From: Streptomyces sp. NRRL WC-3626
GTDB lineage: Bacteria > Actinomycetota > Actinomycetes > Streptomycetales > Streptomycetaceae
Direction of reading: 5' to 3'
DNA length: 64,000 nt
NCBI RefSeq assembly: GCF_000718785.1
Contig: NZ_JOCA01000007.1
Coordinates: 1-64,000, forward strand
Positions 1 through 9,500 of the stretch are shown in pieces (positions within the stretch are counted from its first letter, which is position 1; every line of letters starts with the position of its first letter). The position numbers were made by a program, and so were the translations under genes. The notes beneath the pieces are model-generated. The model did no database searches, was not told where the DNA came from, and was given only the letters and a program-made list of their open reading frames with translations.

Positions 1-1
1 G

Positions 2-310
2 TCCTTCTCCTTCGACGGCGTGATCGGCGCGTTCGCCATCACCAACGACATCGTCCTGATGGCCCTGGGCCTCGGCATCGGCGCCATGTACGTCCGGTCC
101 CTCACGGTGTATCTGGTCCGCCAGGGCACCCTGGACGACTACGTCTACCTGGAGCACGGCGCCCACTACGCCATCGGCGCGCTCGCCCTCATCCTGCTCG
201 TCAGCATCCGGTACCAGATCAACGACATCGTCACCGGCCTCATCGGCGTCACCCTGATCAGCGCGTCGTTCTACTCCTCCGTACGCCGCAACCGCGCCGC
301 GCGGGAGTGA
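2..310 (+). CDS. DUF475/TerC-like integral membrane protein (C-terminal fragment)
   Basis: Only the last ~102 residues lie in the window; the gene begins upstream. The visible part contains the segment FSFDGVIGAFAITNDI, typical of the DUF475 branch of the TerC-like membrane family, then three hydrophobic stretches and a short basic tail (VRRNRAARE). Family members are multi-pass inner-membrane proteins associated with tellurite-resistance and metal-homeostasis loci, but their biochemical activity is not settled. The acidic residue in FSFDG sits where TerC-like proteins carry putative metal ligands within the membrane. The next gene, NAD kinase, is convergent, so no operon context is visible. 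The family call is fairly secure; the function is open. Confidence 0.75.
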   Translation, partial: SFSFDGVIGAFAITNDIVLMALGLGIGAMYVRSLTVYLVRQGTLDDYVYLEHGAHYAIGALALILLVSIRYQINDIVTGLIGVTLISASFYSSVRRNRAARE

Positions 311-322
311 ACCCGCGCCGCG

Positions 323-1387
323 TCATCCGGCGGGGGCGGGGCCGTGCGGCATGGCGAGGTGGGCCAGGTCTCCCGGCGGCGGGGTGCTCACCGGCCACAG
401 CGGGGCGGGTACGCCGTCGGCCACCGCGGCGGGCGCGTCGGTGAGGTTCATCCGGTCCCGGAGACGGCCGTAGAAGTCCATCGGGCCAAGCCGTGCGACG
501 CGCAGCCGGCGCGGTGCCGCGTACACGCCGATCCAGTCCCCGGGCCCGAGCACCCCGCGCAGCTGGCCGTCGATGCTGACGGCGGCGCGGCCCGAGCGTT
601 CGAGCACCCGCAGCCCGACCGGTTCGTCGGGGGCGGCCAGGACCGAGCGGTTGAAGGTCATGTGCGGGGCAACGGGGGTGAACACCAGCATCTCGGCGCG
701 CGGCGAGACCACGGGCCCGCCGGCGGCGAAGCTGTACGCGGTCGAACCCGTCGGTGTCGCCACCAGCAGCGCGTCGGCGGAGTACGAGGCGAGCAGCCGG
801 CCCGCGATGTAGACGCCGACCGAGACCTGCCGGTCCCGGGCGAGCTTCTCCAGCACCACGTCGTTGAGGGCGGTCACGTCGAGCGGGACGCCCCACTCGC
901 CGCCCGTCTCGCAGTCGGAGCGCACACTGGTCGGCGGCAGCAGCGGGCCCCTGCCGTACTCCATGAACGCCTCGATGTCCGACGGCACCTCCAGGCGTCG
1001 TGAGGCCCGCATCGTCAGCAGCATGCGCCGCTCCACGTCGAGACGGTTCTCGCGTACGGCGTCCAGGGCCGCCCGCACCAGGGTCGCGGGCACCTCGGTC
1101 AGGAAGCCGACCCGGCCGAGGTCGACCCCGAGGACCAGCGCGTCGACGGCGGCGGCGAGCCGGGCCCCGCGCAGGAAGGTGCCGTCCCCGCCGAGGGTGA
1201 CGACGAGGTCGGGGTCGCCGGCCGCCGCCACCTCCTGCCGGGCGCTGCGGCGTCCGCCGTCGTTCCACACGTCGATGTCGGCGCACGCCACCGCGTGTTC
1301 GGCGCACCAGGCCCGGACCGTACGCGCGGCCTGAGCGGCCTCGGGACGTCCGCCGTGCACGACCATGCCGACCCGGTCCACCGTCAT
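323..1387 (-). CDS. nadK: NAD kinase
   Basis: ATP/polyphosphate-dependent NAD kinase (354 aa), which phosphorylates NAD+ to NADP+ in the cytosol. The sequence shows the glycine-rich GGDGTFLRGA motif with its essential Asp, the ALNDVVLEK (NE/D-type) motif, and TPTGSTAYSFAAGGP of the second conserved domain. The length is slightly above the usual ~300 aa because of a longer N-terminus and a proline-rich tail. An in-frame GTG lies 12 bp upstream (ending 1399), but the ATG at 1387 has a GGAGG placed 5 nt before it and is preferred. Streptomycetes usually carry more than one NAD kinase. This copy is not in the recN/ligA-type context of the housekeeping gene, so it may be the accessory paralogue. 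Confidence 0.93.
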   Translation of the reverse strand: MTVDRVGMVVHGGRPEAAQAARTVRAWCAEHAVACADIDVWNDGGRRSARQEVAAAGDPDLVVTLGGDGTFLRGARLAAAVDALVLGVDLGRVGFLTEVPATLVRAALDAVRENRLDVERRMLLTMRASRRLEVPSDIEAFMEYGRGPLLPPTSVRSDCETGGEWGVPLDVTALNDVVLEKLARDRQVSVGVYIAGRLLASYSADALLVATPTGSTAYSFAAGGPVVSPRAEMLVFTPVAPHMTFNRSVLAAPDEPVGLRVLERSGRAAVSIDGQLRGVLGPGDWIGVYAAPRRLRVARLGPMDFYGRLRDRMNLTDAPAAVADGVPAPLWPVSTPPPGDLAHLAMPHGPAPAG

Positions 1388-1467
1388 CTCCGCCTCCACA
1401 ACGTCCGTCGGGCCCCATCCTGGCCGCGCCGCGGTTCGCGAGGGGCCGTGCCACGCCGCGGGTACGG

Positions 1468-1508
1468 CGGACGGCCCGGTACCGCGGGTGGCGGTACCGG
1501 GCCGTCCG
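1468..1508. terminator. Strong hairpin downstream of rpmE2
   Basis: Perfect 18-bp inverted repeat (arms 1468-1485 and 1491-1508) around a 5-nt loop, lying 18 bp after the stop codon of the minus-strand L31 gene. There is no T-tract, as is common in high-GC actinobacteria. It most likely ends the rpmG-rpmE2 transcript before it reaches nadK, which lies downstream on the same strand. Confidence 0.75.
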
Positions 1509-1525
1509 GTGGAGGGGGTGGCCGG

Positions 1526-1774
1526 TCAGGGCCGGCTGCCGTAGCGCCGCTCGAAGCGCTCCAGGCGGCCCGCGGTGTCCACGGCGCGGGAGGTGCCGGT
1601 CCAGAACGGGTGGCCGGCCGACGAGATCTCGACGTCGACGACCGGATAGGTGGCGCCGTCCTCCCACTCGACCGTGTGCGACGACTCGATCGTGGAGCGG
1701 GTGAGCAGCCGGAAGCCGGACGCTCGGTCGCGGAAAACGACCGGGCGGGAGACGGGGTGGATGCCGTGCCTCAC
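1526..1774 (-). CDS. rpmE2: 50S ribosomal protein L31, type B (zinc-independent)
   Basis: 82-aa L31 paralogue of the type B (C-minus) class. It starts [15 protein letters not shown], contains FWTG and ends [10 protein letters not shown]. It lacks the zinc-binding CxxC pair of the housekeeping L31. Such paralogues replace the zinc-containing protein on the ribosome during zinc limitation, freeing zinc, and in Streptomyces they are normally repressed by Zur. Start: GTG at 1774 preceded by GAAGGA. It lies 52 bp behind a cysteine-free L33 gene and probably shares its transcript. A strong hairpin follows the gene. No AT-rich Zur box of the usual form is obvious upstream of the pair. Confidence 0.93.
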   Translation of the reverse strand: MRHGIHPVSRPVVFRDRASGFRLLTRSTIESSHTVEWEDGATYPVVDVEISSAGHPFWTGTSRAVDTAGRLERFERRYGSRP

Positions 1775-1826
1775 GGGATGTCCTTCCTGGGGGTCCCCCG
1801 CCGCCGTGGGGCGGCGGAGGCGGGGT

Positions 1827-1991
1827 TCATCGTTCTTCGCGGAAGAGGACGTGCCGGCCGGCGACCGGGTCGTACTTCCGCAGGAGGAGCCGGTCGGGGT
1901 CGTTCAGACGGTTCTTGCGGGTCACGTAGGTGGTTCCCGTGCCCGCCGTCGACCTGAGCCTGACGACCGGGCGTGCGGTGCCGCGTGCCAT
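1827..1991 (-). CDS. rpmG: 50S ribosomal protein L33, cysteine-free paralogue
   Basis: 54-aa L33: it begins [19 protein letters not shown], continues [21 protein letters not shown] and ends HVLFREER. The zinc ribbon cysteines of canonical bacterial L33 are absent (YVTRKN in place of the CxxC-bearing segment), making this the C-minus form used when zinc is scarce. An AAGGAG lies 7 nt before the ATG. It is the promoter-proximal gene of a pair with rpmE2. In several streptomycetes, C-minus L28, L36 and S14/S18 genes accompany this pair, but none is visible here. Confidence 0.93.
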   Translation of the reverse strand: MARGTARPVVRLRSTAGTGTTYVTRKNRLNDPDRLLLRKYDPVAGRHVLFREER

Positions 1992-2143
1992 GGGGTGCTC
2001 CTTCCGCCACCACCCGAGCTGCTTGACTCGAGCATGTCAGACGTCTCAACACACGCCCCGTCGCCGTTGTTCCCGGGATCCGGCAGAACGTTCGAACACC
2101 CGGATTCCACATCAAAAGTCGCGGAGAAGGGAAGAAACGGACC

Positions 2144-2635
2144 ATGCCCACAGGAGTGCAGGTGTGTTCCCTGAAGCGGGACACCCCCCAGACGATCCCG
2201 GCCAACAGCCCCTACACGGTCATACGGTTCCCGTTCGGGTCCGCCGAGTCCAGCGACGGCTTCAACATGCACCAGGTCAACCAGCCGGACGGGTACGTGG
2301 TCACCAGCTGGGACACGGACGCCCGGTCGGGGCTGATATGGCCCAGCGTGGCCGGCTGGGGTGCGCTGTACGCGATGATCCAGTGGGAGGCCGGGGGCTA
2401 CGACGAACTGCGCGACCAGTTCGTCCGGGACCCGCTCGGTCTCACCTCCGCACCCAACGACACCACGGCGACGGAGCACCGGCCGCCGAGCCCCGGCATG
2501 CAGTGCTGGACGAAGCACTGGGGCATCTTCGTCGACCCGGCCGTCCCGCTCGCCGTACGCGCCACCCATGACGACGGCGTGGCGCGGAACATCGTCCTGG
2601 CGGAGTTCAAACTCGTGGTGCACCAGGCGGCCTGA
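2144..2635 (+). CDS. Unrecognised 163-aa protein
   Basis: I do not recognise a family. The protein has no signal peptide or membrane segment and is rich in aromatic residues and Pro/Asp/Ser. Features that can be pointed to are PYTVIRFPFGSAESSDGFNMHQ, many short beta-prone stretches, two cysteines (residues 8 and ~122), WPSVAGWGALYAMIQW in the middle, and a closing AEFKLVVHQAA. The alternation looks like a small all-beta domain such as a jelly roll, which is a guess. It is transcribed divergently from rpmG. A purine-rich GAGAAGGGAAG lies ~10 nt before the ATG. Codon usage has the strong third-position GC bias of a real streptomycete gene. The following ~170 bp up to the AraC gene hold nothing recognisable. 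Confidence 0.65.
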   Translation: MPTGVQVCSLKRDTPQTIPANSPYTVIRFPFGSAESSDGFNMHQVNQPDGYVVTSWDTDARSGLIWPSVAGWGALYAMIQWEAGGYDELRDQFVRDPLGLTSAPNDTTATEHRPPSPGMQCWTKHWGIFVDPAVPLAVRATHDDGVARNIVLAEFKLVVHQAA

Positions 2636-2804
2636 CCGTCATGGAGCCGCCCGGCCGTGACCGACGCCGAGCAGGACGCGCCTCGTGCCGCTGCCGCCGA
2701 TGCCGCAGGGTTCGGTCCGCGACCCGGTCAACCCGACGATCATCGCCCTCGCCCCCCGTCGGCAGGGCGCCGGCCGCACCGGCGCGGCCGTCGGCGCCGG
2801 TACG

Positions 2805-3728
2805 TCACGGGTGCCGGGCCCGGTGCCGGTCGCGGTAGGCACGGGGTGAGCTGCCGGTGACCCGTTTGAACGCGGTGCTGAGGGCGCTCTCGGAGCCGTA
2901 GCCGACGGCGCGGGCGATGGTGGCGAGCGTGTCCGTTCCCTCGCGCAGGCGGGCGGAGGCCAGTTCGATGCGCCATCCGGTGAGGTAGTCGAGCGGCCCC
3001 TGTCCGACCGCGTCCTTGAACCGGGCCGCGAGCGTGGAGCGGGAGACGGCCCCGGCGCGGGCCAGTCCGGCCACCGTCCACGCCCGTCCGGGTGCGGTGT
3101 GCATCGAGGTCAGGGCCGTGGCCACGACCGGGTCGGCGAGGCCGGCCAGCCAGCCGGCGACGGCGTGCGGCTCGCGGGCGAGGTGCAGACGCAGCACATG
3201 GACGAGCATGACGACGGCGAGGTGTTCGGCCACCAGCGTCGACGCCACCTCCCGGTCCCGCAGCTCCCGGTCGATCTGCGTGAGCGCCCAGCTCAGCGTG
3301 CCCGCCTCGTCGGATCCCGCCGGTATGTGGATGACCGGCGGGAGCGGGTCGAGCAACAGCGCACGCGCGCGCTCGCCGAACGAGAACCCTCCCCCGATGA
3401 GCACGGTGTCCTCGCCCTCTCCGGCGTGCGCGGGCCCGCCCGGGGCCGCCGCGAAGAGCGGGGCGGCCGCCACCGGAACCGCTTCGTCGTCGCTGCGGAG
3501 GGTGAAGCCGAGCGGCCGGGTGAGGAGATAGCAGTCCCCCTCGGACAGGGAGACCGTCGTATCGGTCCCCTCCACGCTCAGGAGACACGAGCCGCGCCGG
3601 ACGGCGTTGAACTTCACTCCGTCCGGCGCGTCGAAGCGGACGGCCCAGCGGCCGCCGGCCACCAGCCCGGCCGACAGGTGACCACGTGTCTCGAGGAGTG
3701 CCAGGACGTCTTCGAGCGGATCCACCAC
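2805..3728 (-). CDS. AraC-family transcriptional regulator (cupin-type sensor domain)
   Basis: 307-aa regulator. The N-terminal ~180 residues form a cupin-like ligand-binding domain, with the strand pattern of GSCLLSVEG, LSEGDCYLLTRP and similar segments. The C-terminal ~100 residues are an AraC-type double HTH, with GAVSRSTLAARFKDAVGQGPLDYLT and then ARAVGYGSESALSTAFKRVTGSSPRAYR. The first half matches the AraC_binding/cupin_6 group often found beside SDR or MFS genes and acting as a substrate-responsive activator or repressor. Start: GTG at 3728 with a GGTGGGGGA purine run before it. It diverges from the SDR at 3845 across ~116 bp, so it very likely controls that gene and itself. The ligand is unknown. 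Confidence 0.88.
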   Translation of the reverse strand: MVDPLEDVLALLETRGHLSAGLVAGGRWAVRFDAPDGVKFNAVRRGSCLLSVEGTDTTVSLSEGDCYLLTRPLGFTLRSDDEAVPVAAAPLFAAAPGGPAHAGEGEDTVLIGGGFSFGERARALLLDPLPPVIHIPAGSDEAGTLSWALTQIDRELRDREVASTLVAEHLAVVMLVHVLRLHLAREPHAVAGWLAGLADPVVATALTSMHTAPGRAWTVAGLARAGAVSRSTLAARFKDAVGQGPLDYLTGWRIELASARLREGTDTLATIARAVGYGSESALSTAFKRVTGSSPRAYRDRHRARHP

Positions 3729-3844
3729 TCCCCCACCCTTCTGGACGCTGAATCAAGTTCTCCGGACTTTCCAGCATAGCCCGTCCGGATTCAGGTGTTT
3801 ACGTTGACGAGGTGAGCACATTCCCCCGCACGAAGGGCCCGACC

Positions 3845-4804
3845 GTGAACCACGCCGTCCGCCTGACCACACCGTTCCACTCGCACTCCACCACCGGCGA
3901 AGTCATCGACGGTGTGGACCTCTCCGGACGTCGCATGATCGTCACCGGTGGTGCCTCCGGTATCGGCGTCGAGACCGTACGCGCCCTGGCCGGCGCCGGG
4001 GCCGAGGTCACCGTCGCCACCCGGAATCCGGCGGCGGCCGAACCGCTGCTGCGCGAACTCGCCGCCGTCCCCGCGGCGGGCGCCGTGCGGGTGGCGGCGC
4101 TCGACCTGGCCGATCTCGCCTCGGTGGCCGCCTTCGTACGGTCGTGGCAAGGGCCGCTCGACGTCCTCGTGGCCAACGCGGGGATCATGGCGGTCCCGGA
4201 ACGGCAGGTCACCGCCGAGGGCTGGGAACTGCAGCTGGCAACCAACCATCTCGGCCACTTCGCCCTCGCCCTCGGGCTGCACGACCGGCTGCGGGCGGCA
4301 GGCTCCGCCCGGATCGTCGTCGTCAGCTCCGGCGCGCACCTCGACGCGGCGTTCGACTTCGACGACCCGCACTTCGTGCGCCGCCCCTACGACCGCTGGA
4401 CGGCGTACGCGCAGTCCAAGACCGCCGACGTCCTGTTCGCCGTGGGCGCCCGCCGCTGGGCCGCCGACGGCATCACCGCCAACGCGCTCAACCCGGGCTG
4501 GATCAGCACCAATCTGCAGCGCCATGTCGACGACGCCACCATGCGGGCCCTGGGGGCGATGGACGAGGACGGCAACCTCATCAAGACGCCCTACTACAAG
4601 ACGCCGGCCGAGGGCGCCGCGACGTCCGTGCTGCTGGCGGCGTCTCCCCTCCTGGACGGCGTCACCGGGCGCTACTTCGACGACAACCAGGAGGCGCCCC
4701 TCGTCACCGCCGACGACGAACAGGCCGGCGGTGTCGCGGCACACGCCCTGGACCGGGAGGCCGCGGACCGTCTCTGGGAGTACGCCGCCGGCACCGTGCG
4801 CTGA
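3845..4804 (+). CDS. Short-chain dehydrogenase/reductase (protochlorophyllide-reductase-like group)
   Basis: 319-aa NAD(P)-dependent oxidoreductase. It shows the cofactor motif TGGASGIG, the structural NAG in VANAGIM, NHLGHF, VVVSSGAH with the catalytic Ser, and YAQSK with the catalytic Tyr and Lys. The NHLGHF segment and long C-terminal region place it in the retinol-dehydrogenase/WWOX/POR-like branch; the natural substrate cannot be read from sequence. An in-frame GTG 33 bp upstream (3812) lacks a good ribosome site, while the GTG at 3845 follows AAGGG by 7 nt and is preferred. It is divergent from the AraC-type gene that probably regulates it, and convergent with the SWIM-protein operon. 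Confidence 0.88.
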   Translation: MNHAVRLTTPFHSHSTTGEVIDGVDLSGRRMIVTGGASGIGVETVRALAGAGAEVTVATRNPAAAEPLLRELAAVPAAGAVRVAALDLADLASVAAFVRSWQGPLDVLVANAGIMAVPERQVTAEGWELQLATNHLGHFALALGLHDRLRAAGSARIVVVSSGAHLDAAFDFDDPHFVRRPYDRWTAYAQSKTADVLFAVGARRWAADGITANALNPGWISTNLQRHVDDATMRALGAMDEDGNLIKTPYYKTPAEGAATSVLLAASPLLDGVTGRYFDDNQEAPLVTADDEQAGGVAAHALDREAADRLWEYAAGTVR

Positions 4805-4819
4805 GCGGCGTACCGCGAC

Positions 4820-6559
4820 TCACGGGACCGGGACCGCCGGCGCGGCGGCTCCCCAGGCGGCCGCGCACAGGGACCGTTCGACGGCGTCGGTGTAGACGGC
4901 GGCGGCGAGCCAGGCGCGGGCGAAGCGGTCCGTGTCGGCCGGGAGCAGCCGGCCGAACGGGTCACGGGAACGGTCCGCGGCAGCCGCGTGGAGGTCGTCG
5001 AGGAGGTCGCCCGCCGTGGCCAGACCGAGGCGGCGCAGCCGGGCGGCGTCGCCCGGCCCGCTCCCGGCGACGGCGAGGACCCGGCGGCCTCCCGGCACCG
5101 CCTGGTGGACGCGGCGGCGCAGCAGGTGCAGCGGGGCCTCGTCGGCGGCCTGCGCGGGCCGGGAGCGCGGTGCGACCGCGCCCTTGGGGAGGTCCGCGTG
5201 CTGGAGGCGGTCGAGGCCGAGGTCCACCCGGGCGTCGGGGTCGGTGGGGTGCTCGGCGGCGAGCAGCAGGGCCCGCGGGGCCGGTCCGGGGGCCAGGCGT
5301 GCGACGATCCGCAGCCGTCGGTCCCCGGCGGCGGCGAGCAGGCGCAGGTTGTCGCGGTACGGGAGCGCGGGGTCGTCGTGGGCGGTGACCAGCCGCAGGG
5401 GCAGGCCCGCACAGTCGGCCAGGACACAGTCGCCCGTGGCCTCGCGCACCGGGCCGGCGAGGGTCACCTCGAGGAACAGCAGGTCCTGCCCGCCGCCCAG
5501 GGCGCGGGCCACCTGCTCGGCGGCGGGTACGGTCCAGAGCCGGTCCAGCGGCTCGGCGCGCCAGGCGGCGCCGGACGCGCGGACCGCCCGCACCCCCGCG
5601 CCCGCGCCGAGACGGCCGGTCGGGGAGACGGTGGCCCCGGACACGGCGAGGCCCGCGCGGGACAGTTCGCGGTGGGTCAGGGCGGTGTCGCCGACGCGTA
5701 CGGCCCGGTCGGCGGCGCCGGTCGCGCGGGCCGGCCCGCCCGGTGCCACGTCCGAGACCGTGTACAGACGTCCGTCGGCGTCGGCGGTCCAGGTGACCGC
5801 GCCCGCGTATCCGGTCGCGGTGAGGACGGGCTCGGAGAAGAGGCCGTACAGCCGCAGCGAGCCGTCCGGGCGGTACGGCTGACGGACCGTGCCGCGCAGT
5901 CCGGTGAGGCCGGGGCCGGTGGTGTGCGGGATGCGGTGGGCGACGCCGAGGACGCCGCAGAGCGCGCCGGCGAGGTCGGTGAGGCGGTGTGCGGGGTCGG
6001 CGGAGCGGGCCGCGCGCACCCCGGTCACCACGGAGACCGCGGCGGCGGAGGCCCGTGGGAGACCGGCGAGGCGGGCGGTGTGCGCGGCTTGGAGGAGTTC
6101 TGCCTGGAGCACGGCGCCGGCACCGTCGGTGCCGGCCTCCAGGACGGCGGCCGCCGCGTCGAACACGGCCCGGGCGGCGGCGCGTTGTCCGGGGGTGGCG
6201 GCATCGGGCTCCACCGCTGCCGTCTTCGTGTCCTCCCCGGTCTCCGTGGCCTCGGCGGGGGCCGGGGTGTCCTCGGCGACCGGTGCGGCGGAGGCCGCCG
6301 CCGCGCGGTGCAGGCAGCCGGGAGCCAGCAGGCATCCGCAGTGGATCGCGTCCGCGTCGGTCACCGTCCCGCCGGGCGCCCGCAGTTCGACGTCGGTGTC
6401 GTCGTCGACGGCGATCCGTACGGTGTCGCCGTCCCGGACGACCGGACGCGCCAGCAGCTTGGTCACGCCCGCGTCCAGCCGTTTGCGCAGCCGGGGCGAG
6501 AGGGCCGCGACGAGTTCGGCGGTGACGGACGGGACGACCGGAGGCAGGTCCGGGCTCAT
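4820..6559 (-). CDS. SWIM zinc-finger protein of a MoxR/VWA operon (YehQ-like role)
   Basis: 579-aa protein and last gene of the five-gene operon. Near the N-terminus it has a SWIM-type zinc knuckle, HCGCLLAPGCLH, with ligands Cys74, Cys76, Cys82 and His84. An acidic/Ala-rich linker (~90-140) follows, then a long region of alternating helices and strands without a recognised enzyme motif. SWIM domains bind DNA or protein partners. SWIM proteins accompany MoxR ATPases of the YehL group, for example E. coli YehQ beside YehL/YehM/YehP. Its ATG overlaps the stop codon of the VWA gene by 4 bp (ATGA, 6556-6559), so the two are translationally coupled. No membrane segment is seen, so it is probably cytosolic. 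Function is unknown; membership of the system is well supported by position. Confidence 0.85.
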   Translation of the reverse strand: MSPDLPPVVPSVTAELVAALSPRLRKRLDAGVTKLLARPVVRDGDTVRIAVDDDTDVELRAPGGTVTDADAIHCGCLLAPGCLHRAAAASAAPVAEDTPAPAEATETGEDTKTAAVEPDAATPGQRAAARAVFDAAAAVLEAGTDGAGAVLQAELLQAAHTARLAGLPRASAAAVSVVTGVRAARSADPAHRLTDLAGALCGVLGVAHRIPHTTGPGLTGLRGTVRQPYRPDGSLRLYGLFSEPVLTATGYAGAVTWTADADGRLYTVSDVAPGGPARATGAADRAVRVGDTALTHRELSRAGLAVSGATVSPTGRLGAGAGVRAVRASGAAWRAEPLDRLWTVPAAEQVARALGGGQDLLFLEVTLAGPVREATGDCVLADCAGLPLRLVTAHDDPALPYRDNLRLLAAAGDRRLRIVARLAPGPAPRALLLAAEHPTDPDARVDLGLDRLQHADLPKGAVAPRSRPAQAADEAPLHLLRRRVHQAVPGGRRVLAVAGSGPGDAARLRRLGLATAGDLLDDLHAAAADRSRDPFGRLLPADTDRFARAWLAAAVYTDAVERSLCAAAWGAAAPAVPVP

Positions 6560-9500
6560 GAGATCTTCTCCCCTACCCAGCGGGCGAGTTCGAGCGGGCT
6601 GAGGGCGGCCACGGGCATACCGGCGGCGACGAGCTGCCCGGCGACGCCCGTGGAGTAGCGGGGCCGGCCGGTGTCGTCGAGGCTCGCGCAGCCCAGGACA
6701 TGGCAGCCGGCCCCGACCAGGGCGCGGACCTCGGCCAGGAGGCCGCCGAGCGGGTAGCCCTCCTCGAAGTCGCTGACGACCACGACGAGGGTGCGCGACG
6801 GCACGGTGACGAGTTCGCGCGCGTGCCGCAGTCCGGCGGCGATGTGGGTGCCGCCGCCGACGCTGACCTCGAGCAGCAGCGACAGCGGGTCGTCCACGTG
6901 TCCGGTGAGGTCGATGACCTCCGTGGAGAACGCCAGGAAGTGGGTGGACAGCGTCGGCACTCCGGCCAGGACGGAGGCGGTCAGGGCGGCCCACACCGTG
7001 GACGCCTCCATGGAACCGGAGACGTCCGTGACCAGGACGAGCCGCCAGTCGGCGGCCTTCCGTGCCCGGGTCCGGAAGACCGGGTGCTCGGGAATGACCC
7101 GCACCGTGCCGTCCGGGGTGCGGCGGGCGGTCGCCAGGTTGGCGCGCAGGGTGCGCGGGAGGTCCAGGCCGCCGCCGGGCCGCCGGCTGGGGCGGGGCAG
7201 GGCGGTGCCGTGCAGGGCGGGGCGCAGCCGGGTGGCGAGCTGCCGGGTCAGCGCGTCGACGAGCCGCCGTACGAGCGGGCGCAGGGCGGCCAGCCGGGCC
7301 TCGGGCAGTCCGCCCGCGTGCCGCAGCACGGTGCGCAGCAGGTCCACCGAGGGCCGGGCGCTGTCCGCGTCCAGTTCGGCGAGGACGTCCTTGCGGCCGG
7401 CCGCGGCGGCGGTCGCGAGCACTTCCTCCCGGATGCCCGCTCCGAACAGCGCGGCCAGTTCCTCGGACCACTCCCGCACACCGGGGTACGGCGCCTGCCG
7501 TCCGCCGCCGTTTCCGGGGCCGGTGAGGTCGCCGCGGCTGCCTTCGCCGCGCCCGCTGCCGTACAGCTCGTCGAGCGCGGTCGCCAGGGGTGCGGCGGAC
7601 GCCGGGAGCCGGTCGGTGCGGCGACCGAGGAGGAGGCGCCAGCGGTCGGCGGGAGCGAGGCGCCGCTCCCCGGCGTCCTCGGGAGCGCCGTTCCCCGGGC
7701 TGTCCGCCGTGTCCCGCGCCAGGTCGCCGCCGCCCGGTGCGGGCAGCAGGCCCAGGGAGCGCAGGCTCTCGCGGGCCGCGAAGTCCGCTTCGGTCCAGAT
7801 GGCGAGGGCGGCCGGGTCGATGTCGTCGCTGCCGGCGACGTGCCGGGCACCGAGGCGTTCCTCGACGGCGGCGAAGAGGCGGTCGCGGGCCGCGGGGCTC
7901 AGGGTGTCGAAGCCGCCGCGCAGTGCGGGGAGCCGGTCGAGGAACGCCCGGTCGGGCAGGTCGGTCACCCGGGCGAGCAGGGGTTCCAGTGCGGGTGCGG
8001 CCGCTTCCAGGAGGGGTCCGGCGGCGGTCAGCAGTCCGGTGAGCCGGGCGGTGAGCGCGGCGCGGGAGTCCGGGCCGGTGGCCGTGTCGATCCAGGAGGC
8101 CACGCGGTCGCCGAAGGCGCGGGCGTCCTCGTGCCCGAGCAGGACGCGTACGGCCCCGGCGGCGCCCCGCATCAGCGGGGAACCGCCGGCGGCCAGGCGG
8201 CCGAGGGCGTCGGTGAGCCGGATGCCGCCCAGCGGGTCGGCGCGATGGGCGAGTTCGAGGAGGGCGTGGGCGTCGGCGGCATCCTCGGACCCGGTCAGTC
8301 CGTCGACCTGCCGTACCGCCGCCGCCGTGATGAGCTCCGCGGTGGCCGCGGCCCGGTCCTCGCGGTCCGGTTCGGCAGGCAGGCCGGGGACGTGGCCGGC
8401 CCGCAGCCGGTCGAGGAGGGCCAGTGCGGCGAGGAGTTCGGGCAGGGTGCCGGCGCCCGGCAGGACGCCGGCGACGTCGCCGAGCCGTTCGTCCGCGAGA
8501 CCGGTCAGGCCGCACTCCGCCGCCCGGGCGAGCCCTTCGAGGGCCTGTGCGGCGGTCGGTCCGCCGTCGTCGCGTTCCTTGCGCCGCCGTTCGCGCAGGA
8601 CACCCTCGGCGGCCTGCGCGGGGGTGACTCCGCGGACGCCGGCCGTGGTCAGCACGGCCGCCGTGGCGGGGGTCCAGCGCACCTCCCAGCGGGAGGTGAG
8701 GGCCTCGGCGCCGCCCGCGCCGACGACCTCCTTGGCCTCGCCGTAGGGGACACCGCACACGGTGAGCCGGCGCAGCAGCAGTTCACGGCGCCGGTCGAGG
8801 TCGGACCGCAGCGGGTCGAGCCGGAAGTCCCGTGGGGCTCCGGGGCCGTCCGTGCCGGGGCCGGGCAGGCCGAGGCGGGACACCTCGGCCTCGACCGCGG
8901 GGACGAGTCCGCTGCGCGGCGCTCCGGGGGCGGGGCGCCCGGTGCGGGTGCCGACGAGTACCCGCTCCATCGCCCGCGCCACGGACCGCCCGCGCCCGTA
9001 GGGCTCGCCCTGGGCGAGCACCGTCTGCACGGCTTCGACCAGTTCGCCGCGGCCGGCCGCGGGCAGGCCGCGCAGCCGGGCGAGGTCCGAGGCGAGCCGG
9101 CTGATCTCCCGGGCGTCGGCGGGACCGGACGGGTGGCCGAGGCCGCGCAGCTCTGCGCAGATGCGCACGGCCGCACGGGTCAGCGCATCCTCCAGGGCCG
9201 CCGGGTCGCCCGCCGCGCGCAGGACCATGTCCTGCCATTCCGGGTCCCGGATGCCCGCCGGGTAGCCGGACCGCTCGTCCAGGAGGGCGTAGGTGTACGG
9301 GATCAGCGAGGTGTTCCACACGGGCCGGTGCGGTTCCGCGGGCGTGGTCGCGTCCTCCTCCCCCGCGTCCTGCCGTACGAGCGCCGGGGCGTGGAAGGCG
9401 CCCACCACCACGGCGGCCCGCTCCCCGCCCGCGGTGGCCTCCGCCAGCCGGGCCCGCATCCACGCTTCGCGCCGCAGGTCCAGCTCGGGTACGCCGCCCG

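Noticed and set aside
2039..2046. AGACGTCT as a Zur or other regulator site upstream of rpmG
   Set aside because: It is only an 8-bp palindrome and lacks the AT-rich core of known Zur boxes. It is too short to call as a feature.
4820..8758. A single 1312-codon frame joining the SWIM protein with upstream sequence
   Set aside because: The part upstream of 6559 is the shadow of the VWA gene. An ATGA overlap and the SWIM protein N-terminus define the real start at 6559.
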